A stretch of 64,000 nt of DNA. Source: Arthrobacter rhombi. Lineage in GTDB: Bacteria > Actinomycetota > Actinomycetes > Actinomycetales > Micrococcaceae. The position numbers and the translations under genes are program-made. The notes under the pieces were generated by a model. That model had not been told where the DNA came from, did not search any database, and worked only from the letters and a program-made list of their open reading frames with translations. How positions within the stretch are numbered: position 1 is the stretch's first letter; every line of letters begins with the position of its first letter. The stretch spans positions 1 to 64,000 of the forward strand of contig NZ_FUHW01000011.1 of the NCBI RefSeq assembly GCF_900163545.1, written 5' to 3'. Shown piece after piece: positions 15,839 to 24,694 of this stretch.

Positions 15839-17026
15839 ATGCTTTCCGCTGCCGCCCAGACCACACTGATCATTGCGATCCTCACGATCGCCGTGGCAGT
15901 GGTCTACTACGTCGGTTTCCATGTGCTGCGCGCTTCCCGCGAGCTGGGGACCGATGCCGATCGGGCCACGTACGAGACATTGCACCGGGTGTCCCAGGCT
16001 GCCCCGCATTTCAGTTCGGGGCTTCAAGCCGAAGGAGCCGGCAGGGCAGCACGGCATCTCCGTGACGTGCTCGGTTGCGAGGGTCTGGCGATCACCGACG
16101 AAACAACGGTTCTGGCCGTAGACGGTGTGCTTGCCGAGACCGTATCCCGGGAACCGGGCAGGATCGAAGAACACTCCTCCGACGCCGTGCGGGCCGCCCG
16201 GACACAGGTGATTCGTGGGCAGGGTGCCGACGGTGTCTATGCACCCATCATGGTTCGCGGCCAGGCCGTGGGAACCGTCGTGGCCCTGGCCCCACGGGCC
16301 AACGCCGGGCTGGTGCGGGCCACCACCGAGTTGGCTGCCTGGGTGGCCGCCCAGCTGGGTTTGGCCGAGCTGGATGAATCACGGGCCCTCTTGATGGAAG
16401 CCGAAGTGCGCGCCCTGCGGGCCCAGATCAGCCCACACTTCATCTACAACAGCCTCAATGCGATTGCCTCGTTCATCAATACCGACCCGCAACGGGCCAG
16501 GACGCTCGTCGTGGAATTCGCCGATTTCACCCGGTATTCCTTCCGCCGGCACGGTGACTTCACCACCGTGGCCGAAGAACTGCAGGCCATCGACCGCTAC
16601 CTGCTCTTGGAAAAGGCCAGATTCGGCGAACGCATCAGGGTATCGCTGGCGATCGCCCCCGAGGTCCTGAGCACCGTCATCCCGTTCCTGTCGCTGCAGC
16701 CGTTGGTGGAGAATGCGGTGCGCCACGGCCTCGAGGGCAAAGCCAACGGCGGTTTGATCACCCTGACGGCCGCAGATGACGGAGCATTCGCCGAGATCAC
16801 CGTCGAGGACGACGGGGTGGGCATCGACCCGCAGGAACTGCGCTCGTTATTGGCGGGGACCACCGACGGCATCCACGTGGGGCTGCGCAATGTCGATGTC
16901 CGCCTGCGCCAACTCTACGGCGATGATCACGGGCTGGTCATCGACACGGCCCCTGGTGCCGGGACGCTCATCACCGTGCGGATCCCCAAATTCCAGCCCG
17001 GTAATGACGCCGGCCCACCGCTGTAA
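15839..17026 (+). CDS. LytS/YpdA-type sensor histidine kinase
   Basis: A 395-residue kinase with one N-terminal membrane helix (about 8-29), a GAF-like middle region (about 45-175) and a C-terminal His_kinase plus HATPase pair. The phosphoacceptor motif is ALRAQISPHFIYNSLNAIAS with His200. LQPLVENAVRHGLEG is the N box and VEDDGVGIDPQEL the ATP-binding G box. This LytS/YehU class partners LytTR regulators. E. coli members of the class (BtsS, YpdA) sense extracellular pyruvate and control carboxylate transporters, so a monocarboxylate ligand is plausible here given the symporter three genes down. It is the first gene of a four-gene operon. Confidence 0.9.
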   Translation: MLSAAAQTTLIIAILTIAVAVVYYVGFHVLRASRELGTDADRATYETLHRVSQAAPHFSSGLQAEGAGRAARHLRDVLGCEGLAITDETTVLAVDGVLAETVSREPGRIEEHSSDAVRAARTQVIRGQGADGVYAPIMVRGQAVGTVVALAPRANAGLVRATTELAAWVAAQLGLAELDESRALLMEAEVRALRAQISPHFIYNSLNAIASFINTDPQRARTLVVEFADFTRYSFRRHGDFTTVAEELQAIDRYLLLEKARFGERIRVSLAIAPEVLSTVIPFLSLQPLVENAVRHGLEGKANGGLITLTAADDGAFAEITVEDDGVGIDPQELRSLLAGTTDGIHVGLRNVDVRLRQLYGDDHGLVIDTAPGAGTLITVRIPKFQPGNDAGPPL

Positions 17027-17055
17027 GTGCCCAGCGGCACGGCTATCCCTAGACT

Positions 17056-17778
17056 ATGAGCATGATCAATGTCGTCGTTGCCGATGATGAGCTGCCCGCC
17101 GTCGAGGAACTGGCCTTCCTGTTGGAACGTGACTCCCGGGTGGGGCAGATTCACCGGGCCACCTCGGGTGCCGCGGCCCTGAAGGCACTCCAGGAGTTCG
17201 ACGTCGATGCCCTCTTCTTGGACATCCACATGCCTTCCTTATCCGGGCTGGACATTGCCCGGGTCATTTCTCGATTCAGCCGCCCTCCCGCCGTCGTCTT
17301 CGTCACCGCCGATGAGGCGCAGGCGCTGGAGGCTTTTGAACTGGCGGCCGTCGATTATGTGCTCAAACCGATCCGCCCGGAACGGTTGGCCGAATCGGTG
17401 CGGCGGGTCTGTGAGCTGATCCAGGACGGTCCGGAGGAACCCGAGGTCATCACCGTTGACCAGGGCGGGATCACCCGGATGATCCGGCGCGATGAGATCC
17501 GCTACGTCCAGGCCCAGGGGGACTATGCCCGGCTGCATACCGCCGAAGCCAGCTACCTCATCAGGGTCCCGTTGAACGATCTGGAGCAGCAATGGAACTC
17601 GGCAGGGTATCTGCGCATCCATCGCGGCTATCTGGTGGCCATGGACCGGGTGGATCAGGTGAAGTTGGCGCCGGGCAAGGCCTCGGTCGTCGTCGGGGAT
17701 ACCGAACTACCGGTGAGTCGTCGTGCCTTGCCGTTGCTGCGCGAACAATTGGCCGCCAACCGCATCCGACCACTATGA
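17056..17778 (+). CDS. LytTR-family response regulator
   Basis: A 240-residue two-domain regulator. The receiver domain has acidic pair Asp10/Asp11, phosphoacceptor Asp56 (ALFLDIHMP) and LKPI with the conserved lysine. The C-terminal LytTR DNA-binding domain shows IRRDEIRYVQAQGDYARLHT and LRIHRGYLVAMDRVDQV. It lies 29 bases after the kinase and overlaps the next gene by 4 bases (ATGA). Its targets are not known; the two symporter units that flank the system are the obvious candidates. Confidence 0.91.
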   Translation: MSMINVVVADDELPAVEELAFLLERDSRVGQIHRATSGAAALKALQEFDVDALFLDIHMPSLSGLDIARVISRFSRPPAVVFVTADEAQALEAFELAAVDYVLKPIRPERLAESVRRVCELIQDGPEEPEVITVDQGGITRMIRRDEIRYVQAQGDYARLHTAEASYLIRVPLNDLEQQWNSAGYLRIHRGYLVAMDRVDQVKLAPGKASVVVGDTELPVSRRALPLLREQLAANRIRPL

Positions 17779-18161
17779 GCACCCCTGATTCCGGGCAGCC
17801 CTCCGCAGCCGGCTCCCGCCCGGCTCGGGTGCGAGTCACCGCCCCGGAAGGAGCACCCCTGGGGGTGTCCCGACGTCGGGCCACCCATGACCCCGCAGCG
17901 GAGTTCTACGTCAGGTCACTGATCCGTTCGCAATTGCGTTTGTCGTTATCGGTGGCGCTGGGCTTTCTGCTGCTTCTACTGTGCCTGGCCGTCGTGGTCA
18001 CGTTCTGGCCGCAGATCCAGGACATCCGACTGCTGACCATCCCGCTGCCCTGGCTCGTTTTGGGGGTCGGAGTCTACCCGATCATCCTCCTGGGGGCTTT
18101 CCTCTACAACCGTGTCAGCGCCCGCTATGAGCGACAATACGTGGACGTGACCCGCGAATGA
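17775..18161 (+). CDS. Small two-helix membrane protein, DUF485-like
   Basis: A 128-residue protein starting at the ATG that overlaps the response-regulator stop. A 55-residue hydrophilic N-terminus (DPAAEFYVRSLIRSQLRLSL) leads into two membrane helices (about 58-79 and 90-113) and a short basic C-terminus. It takes the same place before an SSS symporter as the DUF485 gene at 15177, and overlaps that symporter by 4 bases. Sequence identity with the DUF485 protein is weak by eye, so membership of the family is inferred from topology and context. Confidence 0.72.
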   Translation: MSTPDSGQPSAAGSRPARVRVTAPEGAPLGVSRRRATHDPAAEFYVRSLIRSQLRLSLSVALGFLLLLLCLAVVVTFWPQIQDIRLLTIPLPWLVLGVGVYPIILLGAFLYNRVSARYERQYVDVTRE

Positions 18162-19651
18162 ACGCAGGAACTTCGCTGCTGGCGATTGCCGCCGTCGTCA
18201 TCTCCACGGTCCTGATCGCCGTGCACGGGCTCCGCCTCTCGCGGACCACCGGCGACTTCTATGTCGCTTCACGGACCGTCAAACCCTGGTGGAATGCTTC
18301 GGCGATCGGCGGAGAGTACCTTTCCGCGGCGAGTTTCCTGGGGATCGCCGGGCTCATCGTCGTCTCGGGTCAGGACGCCCTCTGGTTCCCGATCGGGTAT
18401 ACGGCCGGTTATCTGATGCTGCTGCTCTTTGTGGCCGCCCCGCTGCGCCGTTCGGGAGCCTATACGGTGCCCGACTTCGCCCAGATCCGGTTGGCGGGCC
18501 GCACCGTACGGTTGGTCACCAGCATCATGGTGGTCGTGGTCGGGTGGCTCTACATCGTCCCGCAGCTCCATGGTGCTTCGCTCACTTTGGGGATCACCAC
18601 CGGTCTCCCCGGATGGTTGGGCGCCGGGCTGGTGATGACCGTGGTCTGCCTGACGGTGTTGGCCGGTGGGATGCGTTCGATCACCTTCGTCCAGGCCTTC
18701 CAGTTCTGGCTCAAGCTCGGGGCTTTGGCCATCCCCACGGTTTTCCTGCTGCTGCAGTTGGGGGTGACCGGCCAGTCCCCCACCCTGGGCGGTCTCGCCT
18801 TCGACCTGCCCCAGCAAGTACTGGGACGTTCGGGGATCTACGCGACGATTTCGCTGATCGTCGCCTTGCTCTTCGGCACCCTCGGGTTGCCGCATGTGCT
18901 GGTGCGGTTCTATACGAATCCCGATGGTGCCTCGGCCCGCAGGACCACGTTGATCGTCCTGGGGCTGCTGTCCTTGTTCTACCTGTTCCCCACGATCCTG
19001 GGAGTCCTGGGCCGGGCCTACCTTCCGGAGCTGGTTTCGGAAGGAAACGCGGACGCGACGGTATTGTTGCTCCCCACCCGCATCGTGGGCGGGACGATGG
19101 GGAACGTGTTGACCGCCCTGGTCATTGGTGGGGCGTTCGCCGCCTTCATGTCCACGACCTCCGGTCTGGTGGTCTCCTTGGCCGGGGTGATCAGCCAGGA
19201 TCTCTTCGGAGGGACCGTGCGCGGCTTCCGTTTTGCCACGGTGCTGGCCAGCGTCATTCCGCTGGTTTTGGCCCTGGGAACCAGCACCTTGGCGCTGGCA
19301 GGGGCCATCGGGGCTGTCTTCGCGTTTACCGCCTCAACGATTTGTCCGCTGCTCCTGCTGGGCATTTGGTGGCGGGGCCTGACGGCTGCCGGCGCCGTCG
19401 CGGGCATGCTGTGCGGGGCCGTGGGATGTGCCGCGGCCATGGCAGCGGTTTCGTCGATGCCCCAGCTTTCCGGGTTGGCCCGCGAGGTAGTTAGCCAGCC
19501 AGCGGCATGGACGGTCCCGCTGGCGTTCATTGTCACCGTGCTGGTGTCCCGGGCCACCCGGGGGCCCTCCCCCGAGGCGATCACACGGGTGATGGCTCGC
19601 CTGCATGCCCCCGAGCGGACGACGGCCCACGGGGCCGCTGGCCCGCAGTAG
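18158..19651 (+). CDS. Sodium:solute symporter (second monocarboxylate-type symporter)
   Basis: A 497-residue SSS transporter with about 13 hydrophobic segments. WWNASAIGGEYLSAASFLGIAGL near the N-terminus and FGTLGLPHVLVRFYTNPDG in the middle correspond closely to the same motifs in the symporter at 13543, so the two are paralogues. It is the last gene of the kinase-regulator-small protein-symporter operon. Its stop lies 7 bases from the stop of the convergent DivIVA-like gene and no terminator fits between them. The substrate is probably a short carboxylate; this is inferred from family and from the LytS-type sensor. Confidence 0.87.
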   Translation: MNAGTSLLAIAAVVISTVLIAVHGLRLSRTTGDFYVASRTVKPWWNASAIGGEYLSAASFLGIAGLIVVSGQDALWFPIGYTAGYLMLLLFVAAPLRRSGAYTVPDFAQIRLAGRTVRLVTSIMVVVVGWLYIVPQLHGASLTLGITTGLPGWLGAGLVMTVVCLTVLAGGMRSITFVQAFQFWLKLGALAIPTVFLLLQLGVTGQSPTLGGLAFDLPQQVLGRSGIYATISLIVALLFGTLGLPHVLVRFYTNPDGASARRTTLIVLGLLSLFYLFPTILGVLGRAYLPELVSEGNADATVLLLPTRIVGGTMGNVLTALVIGGAFAAFMSTTSGLVVSLAGVISQDLFGGTVRGFRFATVLASVIPLVLALGTSTLALAGAIGAVFAFTASTICPLLLLGIWWRGLTAAGAVAGMLCGAVGCAAAMAAVSSMPQLSGLAREVVSQPAAWTVPLAFIVTVLVSRATRGPSPEAITRVMARLHAPERTTAHGAAGPQ

Positions 19652-19658
19652 CTGCGGA

Positions 19659-20243
19659 TCAGTCGATGGAGGCCATCAACTCCACGACACGGTCCAGGAA
19701 GGCGTCGACCTGGCTCTCCTCGTATCCGTCCTTGCCGACTGCCTCGCGGAAGGCGATCCGGCGGACGGCATCAACGCTCATCGGCACGTCCTCCTCGAAG
19801 TACGCGAGCAGTTGGGTGCATAAGGAGTCGACGTCCTCGACGTTATAGCTGGGTGCGTTGCGCCGGCTCGGGCGGCGGAACCGTTCGCCCGGTTCCCGGT
19901 GCAGACGTCCGCGGAGGATCGCTGAGAGCCGACCGACTTGCTCAAGCCAGGCGTCTTCGCCCTCGGTTTCGATCAGGGCGTCCCGCTCCCGTTGGGCAAA
20001 GACGTCCTCGAGACGGTCCAGTGCAGCGTCGACCTCCTGGGCGGAGTAGCCGCCCTTCTGAGGTTCGAAGGAGGTGCGGCGAACCAGGTGGCTGGTGACC
20101 ACGCTGTCATCGTCTCCGGTCCCGTTATAGGTCGCACGGGCGCGGGCCAGGAAATGGTCGACTTGCTTGACGTTGTAGCCGAATTCCCCTGACTCGACCC
20201 GATTGAAGGGGGTTTGGGTCTTCTGTTGGCTTTCCTGACTCAA
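19659..20243 (-). CDS. DivIVA-domain repeat protein
   Basis: A 194-residue protein from a TTG start at 20243, preferred because GAGGGA stands 7 bases upstream; an ATG at 20270 without a ribosome site gives nine more residues. It consists of four short DivIVA-type units at about 13-38, 59-84, 122-148 and 163-190. Each has an aromatic or F residue, a glycine or serine before tyrosine (GYNVKQVD, GYSAQEVD, SYNVEDVD, GYEESQVD), and a following helix (FLARAR, ALDRLE, FLDRVV). In full-length DivIVA this segment binds membrane. No long coiled coil follows, so it is not the Wag31 polar-growth scaffold itself. It stands beside cdsA, the phospholipid gene, but apart by 81 bases. Confidence 0.78.
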   Translation of the reverse strand: MSQESQQKTQTPFNRVESGEFGYNVKQVDHFLARARATYNGTGDDDSVVTSHLVRRTSFEPQKGGYSAQEVDAALDRLEDVFAQRERDALIETEGEDAWLEQVGRLSAILRGRLHREPGERFRRPSRRNAPSYNVEDVDSLCTQLLAYFEEDVPMSVDAVRRIAFREAVGKDGYEESQVDAFLDRVVELMASID

Positions 20244-20324
20244 TGAACTTCCCTCAAGCTTGCACTGCACATGATGAACAATTTCACGGTGGCCGCATCC
20301 GGCCTCAACACTACTGACCCCATC

Positions 20325-21281
20325 CTAAGGCAGCAGCAGCCCGATCGTGCCGTCCGCCCCGGGCAGCAACAACACCGAAATAATGTAGCCAATGGGAATG
20401 GAGAAGACGACCGAGTCCAGACGATCCATCACGCCGCCGTGGCCCGGGAGCAGGTTGCTCATGTCCTTGATGCCCAGCTCGCGCTTGACCATCGATTCGG
20501 CCAGGTCACCTGCCGTTGCTGCCGCGACGGTAGCCAAGGCCAGGGGGATGCCGATCCACCACGGGCTGTCGAGCAGGAACACGACGCAGAGGATGCCCAC
20601 GATGATCGCCCCGGCACAGGAACCGGCGAAACCTTCCCAGGACTTCTTCGGGCTGATCTTTGGTGCCATCGGGTGCTTGCCCATCGAGGCGCCGACCAGA
20701 TACCCGAAGGTATCGTTGGCGACGACCAGGAGCACGACCACGGACACCAGGATCTTGCCTCGCTGCTCCTGCATCAGCAGGATGGCGAAACTGGCGAGGA
20801 ACGGGACCCAGAGGACCACGAAAGTTGAGGCGACCACGGAACGGAAGGCCCCGGCGGCGCCTTCAACAATCCGCCAGATCAACACCAGCAGGATGCTTCC
20901 GGCCACGGCAAAGCCGAGCGCCTCCGCTCCGCCCAGATACGCGGAGAAGGGGAGAACGACGCCGGCCACCGCCAAAGGGGGCAGGGGCACCTCGGTCTTC
21001 GCCGCGGCCAGGGCCCTGCTGACTTCCCATGAACCGACGACGGCGAAGACCGCGACGATGCCGACGAACGCCAGCGGGAAGAAAAATAGTCCCACCAGCA
21101 CGGCCCCGAGCAGGACCACACCAACACCGATCGCCGCCGGCAGGTTCCTCCCGGCTTTGGAGGGCTTGGCGTCGAGTTCGCGCCGTTGGCGTCGTGACAT
21201 CTGGCCCGGGGTCGCCTGGGGGGCTCCCGGCGCTTCGCCGGGGCGGCCGTCGGCGCCGTCGGGTTGCGTCGGAATGGGCAT
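20325..21281 (-). CDS. cdsA: Phosphatidate cytidylyltransferase
   Basis: A 318-residue integral membrane enzyme that makes CDP-diacylglycerol from CTP and phosphatidic acid. It has a hydrophilic N-terminal 45 residues (rich in Pro/Gly/Arg) and about eight membrane helices. The signature near the C-terminus is ESMVKRELGIKDMSNLLPGHGGVMDRLDS (by position about 263-291), containing the conserved S-x-x-K-R...K-D...PGHGG...D-R-x-D. KISPKKSWEGFAGS is the second conserved motif. The ATG shares one base with the frr stop (TAATG), so the two genes are co-translated, the order usual in actinobacteria. Confidence 0.95.
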   Translation of the reverse strand: MPIPTQPDGADGRPGEAPGAPQATPGQMSRRQRRELDAKPSKAGRNLPAAIGVGVVLLGAVLVGLFFFPLAFVGIVAVFAVVGSWEVSRALAAAKTEVPLPPLAVAGVVLPFSAYLGGAEALGFAVAGSILLVLIWRIVEGAAGAFRSVVASTFVVLWVPFLASFAILLMQEQRGKILVSVVVLLVVANDTFGYLVGASMGKHPMAPKISPKKSWEGFAGSCAGAIIVGILCVVFLLDSPWWIGIPLALATVAAATAGDLAESMVKRELGIKDMSNLLPGHGGVMDRLDSVVFSIPIGYIISVLLLPGADGTIGLLLP

Positions 21282-21838
21282 TAGACGTCCAGCAGCTCGG
21301 CTTCCTTGCGTTTGAGCATCTCGTCAATCGCGTCGGTGGCCTTCTTGGTCAGCGCATCCAGGTCCTTCTCGCCCCGGACGCCGTCATCCTCACCGACGTC
21401 ACCGTCCTTGACCATCTTGTCCATGGACTCCTTGGCCTTGCGGCGGTGGTTGCGCATGGCCACCTTGGCGTCTTCGCCCTTGCCCTTGACGATCTTCACG
21501 TATTCCTTCCGGCGTTCCTCCGTCAGTTCGGGCAACGTCACGCGAATGACCTTGCCGTCGTTGGAGGGATTGGCGCCGATTTCGGAGTCGCTCAGAGCCT
21601 TCTCGATGGCCCGCAGGGCGGTGGCATCGAAGGGGGTGATCAGGATGGTCCGGGCGTCGGGGACACCAAAGGAGGCCAGCTGCTGCAGTGGCGTGGCGGC
21701 TCCGTAATAATCAACCAGCACCTTGGAGTACAGGCCGGGGTTGGCCCGACCGGTCCGGATCGTGGCGAAGTCCTCCCTCGCCGCTTCGAGGGACCGATCC
21801 ATCTTCTCGTTGGCGTCCTGCAGGGTTTCCTCGATCAC
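21281..21838 (-). CDS. frr: Ribosome recycling factor
   Basis: A 185-residue protein of exact family length. It shows the conserved IRTGRANPGLYSKVLVDYYGAATPLQQLAS segment (by position about 26-55) and the C-terminal TKKATDAIDEMLKRKEAELLDV helix. Together with EF-G it splits post-termination ribosomes. It lies between pyrH and cdsA, all leftward, the standard pyrH-frr-cdsA block. A leading ATG at 21838 has GAGAGAG upstream. Confidence 0.96.
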   Translation of the reverse strand: MIEETLQDANEKMDRSLEAAREDFATIRTGRANPGLYSKVLVDYYGAATPLQQLASFGVPDARTILITPFDATALRAIEKALSDSEIGANPSNDGKVIRVTLPELTEERRKEYVKIVKGKGEDAKVAMRNHRRKAKESMDKMVKDGDVGEDDGVRGEKDLDALTKKATDAIDEMLKRKEAELLDV

Positions 21839-21918
21839 TACTCTCTCCTTACGAATCCGGGCCGCTCAGCGGTACCCGGGATGGTTTCCGAGCTCAACAT
21901 TCATCCTATGCCACCGGG

Positions 21919-22671
21919 CTAGACGGTGACGCGTGTGCCCCGGGCCTCGCCGCGAATGGCGCGGGTGACGTTACCCTCGCCTTCCATCCCGAAGACCAGC
22001 ATTTCCAGCCCGTTGTCCTTGCACATGGTCATCGCCGTCTGGTCCATCACCCGGATGTCCTTCAGCAGTGCCTCGTCGTAGGTCAGCGTGCTCAGACGTT
22101 CGGCTGTCGGGTCCTTCTTCGGGTCGGCGGTGTAGACCCCGTCAACACCGCTTTTGCCCATGAGTACGACGTCGGCGCGTACTTCCAGCGCCCGCTGGGC
22201 GGCGACGGTGTCGGTAGAGAAGTAGGGAAGGCCGGCGCCGGCTCCGAAGATCACCACACGGTTCTTCTCCAGATGACGGATCGCACGGCGCGGGATGTAG
22301 GCCTCGGCCACCTGGGCCATGCTGATCGCCGATTGCACCCGGGTTTCCACCCCTGCCTGCTCGAGGAAGTCCTGCAGGGCCAGGCAGTTCATGACGGTAC
22401 CGAGCATGCCCATGTAGTCCGCGCGGGAACGGTCCATCCCCGACTGGGACAATTCGGCCCCGCGGAAGAAGTTTCCTCCCCCGACCACGATCGCCGTCTC
22501 GACTTCACCGACGGTTGCGGCGATCTGCTCGGCAATACCGCGCACGGTGACCGGGTCAACGCCGACCTTGCCACCGCCGAAGACCTCTCCGGAGAGCTTG
22601 AGGAGGACCCGGCGCCGGGCCCCTGTTTCATGGGTGGGGTGGGTCTGTTCCATCTGGGTGGTTTCTTCCAC
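21919..22671 (-). CDS. pyrH: UMP kinase
   Basis: A 250-residue amino-acid-kinase-fold enzyme that converts UMP to UDP. A GTG at 22671 is taken as start because AGGAGG lies 6 bases upstream; the next in-frame ATG at 22653 is six codons downstream and has no comparable site. The frame also extends upstream but crosses the tsf terminator. Motifs: [56 protein letters not shown] and [16 protein letters not shown], all typical of bacterial PyrH. Feedback control by UTP is a known family trait. Confidence 0.95.
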   Translation of the reverse strand: MEETTQMEQTHPTHETGARRRVLLKLSGEVFGGGKVGVDPVTVRGIAEQIAATVGEVETAIVVGGGNFFRGAELSQSGMDRSRADYMGMLGTVMNCLALQDFLEQAGVETRVQSAISMAQVAEAYIPRRAIRHLEKNRVVIFGAGAGLPYFSTDTVAAQRALEVRADVVLMGKSGVDGVYTADPKKDPTAERLSTLTYDEALLKDIRVMDQTAMTMCKDNGLEMLVFGMEGEGNVTRAIRGEARGTRVTV

Positions 22672-22738
22672 GGTGGGCCTCCTCTGGCGGAGCCGGGTCC
22701 GCCGTCGTGCAGTGGTTCTGGAAAGGTCTGGGCGTGGC

Positions 22739-22773
22739 AAGGGGGCGGCCACCGTAGTGGTGGCCGCCCCCTT
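22739..22773 (-). terminator. Terminator of the rpsB-tsf operon
   Basis: A 15-base perfect inverted repeat (AAGGGGGCGGCCACC and complement) with a 5-base loop, between the tsf stop and pyrH. Its stem ends in a short T-run on the leftward strand. Confidence 0.88.
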
Positions 22774-22818
22774 GATCACTGCCGCTTGGGCGGGCGGAAT
22801 CCGGCCGCCGTGTAGCTG

Positions 22819-23658
22819 CTAGGAGCCTACGCGGAAACGAGCGAACCCGGTAGCTTTCACTCCGGCTTCCTCGAGGACCTTGCCGACCAGCTTCTTGGAG
22901 TCCTTGGCGAACGGCTGATCCAGCAGCACGATCTCCTTGAAGAACCCGGTGAGGCGGCCTTCGACGATCTTCGACAGCGCGGCTTCCGGCTTGCCTTCGG
23001 CCCGTGCGGTCTCATCGGCGATACGACGTTCGTTGGCGACGGTCTCGGCGGAGACGTCCTCGCGGCTCAGGTGCGTCGGGGCCAGTGCAGCGGTGTGCAC
23101 GGCCACGTCGTGGGCCACGGTATGTGCTTCGTCGCCGTTGCCGTCGACGGCCATGAGCACGCCGACCTGCGCCGGGAGATCCTTGGACGTCTTGTGCAGG
23201 TAGGCATCAACCGTGGCGCCTTCGAGGCGTGCCATGCGACGGACGACGACCTTTTCACCCAGGATGGCGCCTTCTTCAACGACGACGTCGGCAAGCTTCT
23301 TGCCGTTCACGTCGGCGCCGAGCAGTGCCTCCAGGTCGGCTGCGCCGGTGGAGACGGCGACCTCGAGGACCTGGTTGGCCAGGGCGATGAACTTATCGTT
23401 CTTGGCGACGAAGTCGGTCTCGCAGTTGATTTCGATCATGTAGCCGACGTTGCCGTCGACGACCTTGGCGGCCACGAGGCCTTCGGCCGCGGAACGGCCT
23501 TCACGCTTGGTGGCGCCCTTGAGGCCCTTGACACGGATGACCTCGATGGCCTTCTCGGCATCACCGTTGGCCTCGTCGAGGGCCTTCTTCACATCCATCA
23601 TGCCTGCGCCGGTACGCTCACGAAGCGCCTTGATATCAGCGGCGGTGTAGTTCGCCAT
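22819..23658 (-). CDS. tsf: Elongation factor Ts
   Basis: A 279-residue EF-Ts, the guanine-nucleotide exchange factor of EF-Tu. The ATG at 23658 precedes MANYTAADIKALRERTGAGM, the invariant N-terminal UBA-like domain; the longer open frame upstream is the rpsB spacer. NCETDFVAKNDKF is the diagnostic T-D-F-V motif that contacts EF-Tu. The length is typical of actinobacteria, with a single core and shortened coiled coil. It is the second gene after rpsB, separated by a 124-base spacer holding a strong hairpin. Confidence 0.97.
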   Translation of the reverse strand: MANYTAADIKALRERTGAGMMDVKKALDEANGDAEKAIEVIRVKGLKGATKREGRSAAEGLVAAKVVDGNVGYMIEINCETDFVAKNDKFIALANQVLEVAVSTGAADLEALLGADVNGKKLADVVVEEGAILGEKVVVRRMARLEGATVDAYLHKTSKDLPAQVGVLMAVDGNGDEAHTVAHDVAVHTAALAPTHLSREDVSAETVANERRIADETARAEGKPEAALSKIVEGRLTGFFKEIVLLDQPFAKDSKKLVGKVLEEAGVKATGFARFRVGS

Positions 23659-23734
23659 GTGCAACCCCATTCTCAGTGGTGATCTAGCTTGTTCTTCCGG
23701 TGCCATACCGGCGGGGACCAGCCCCGGTTTGAGC

Positions 23735-23766
23735 GGAGCCGGCGGGCCGTGTGGCCCGCCGGCTCC
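23735..23766 (-). terminator. Strong hairpin between rpsB and tsf, possible attenuator
   Basis: A perfect 14-base stem (GGAGCCGGCGGGCC and complement) closed by a 4-base loop. No T-run follows it on the leftward strand, so it may be a partial terminator or a transcript-processing or stabilising element that sets the S2 to EF-Ts ratio. Confidence 0.65.
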
Positions 23767-23782
23767 TCTTAGCCCAAAGGTG

Positions 23783-24694
23783 TTACTTGGCGTCCTCGGC
23801 AGGCTTCTCGGCTGCTGCCTCGGTGGTTGCCTCCGCTGCGGCGGCGGCTTCCTGTGCGGGAGCCTCCGGTTCGGCGTCGGCTGCCGGTGCTGCCTCTTCG
23901 GCAGCAACCTTGGCTTCGTCCGTCTTGGCGTTGCCCTCGAGCAGCTCGCGCTCCCACTCGGCCATCGGCTCTGCGGCGGCTTCGGTGTTCCCGCTCTGCT
24001 TATTGCTGCGGGCAATCAGGCCCTCGGCCACGGCGTCGGCGACGACGCGGGTCAGCAGGTTCACGGAGCGGATGGCGTCGTCGTTGCCCGGGATCGGGAA
24101 ATCGACTTCGTCAGGATCGCAGTTGGTGTCGAGAATGGCGACCACCGGGATGTTCAGCTTCTGTGCCTCGTCGACAGCCAGGTGTTCCTTCTTGGTGTCG
24201 ACAACCCAGAGCAGCGACGGTGCCTTGGTCAGGTTGCGGATGCCACCGAGGTTGGTCTGCAGCTTGGTGAGCTCGCGGCGCATCAGCAGCAGTTCCTTCT
24301 TCGTGTACATCGAGCCTGCGACGTCGTCGAAGTCGATTTCCTCGAGCTCCTTCATGCGGGCAACCCGCCGGGAGACCGTGGCGAAGTTGGTCAGCATGCC
24401 GCCGAGCCAGCGCTGGTTCACGTAGGGCTGGTTCACGCGGGTGGCCTGCTCGGAGATGGCCTCCTGGGCCTGCTTCTTCGTGCCGACGAACAGCACGGTG
24501 CCGCCGTGGGCGACGGTGGCCTTGACGAACTCGTAGGCGCGGTCGATGTAGGACAGCGACTGCTGGAGGTCGATGATGTAGATGCCGTTGCGCTCGGTGA
24601 AGATGAAGCGCTTCATCTTCGGGTTCCAGCGACGGGTCTGGTGGCCAAAGTGGACGCCGCTGTCGAGCAGCTGGCGCATGGTTACGACGGGCAT
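23783..24694 (-). CDS. rpsB: 30S ribosomal protein S2
   Basis: A 303-residue S2. The ATG at 24694 begins [20 protein letters not shown] and is preceded by GGAAGGAG at a normal distance. The core (about 1-240) is highly conserved ([56 protein letters not shown]). A C-terminal tail of about 60 residues rich in Ala and Glu is characteristic of actinobacterial S2 proteins and is probably disordered. It is the first gene of the rpsB-tsf operon. Confidence 0.97.
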   Translation of the reverse strand: MPVVTMRQLLDSGVHFGHQTRRWNPKMKRFIFTERNGIYIIDLQQSLSYIDRAYEFVKATVAHGGTVLFVGTKKQAQEAISEQATRVNQPYVNQRWLGGMLTNFATVSRRVARMKELEEIDFDDVAGSMYTKKELLLMRRELTKLQTNLGGIRNLTKAPSLLWVVDTKKEHLAVDEAQKLNIPVVAILDTNCDPDEVDFPIPGNDDAIRSVNLLTRVVADAVAEGLIARSNKQSGNTEAAAEPMAEWERELLEGNAKTDEAKVAAEEAAPAADAEPEAPAQEAAAAAEATTEAAAEKPAEDAK

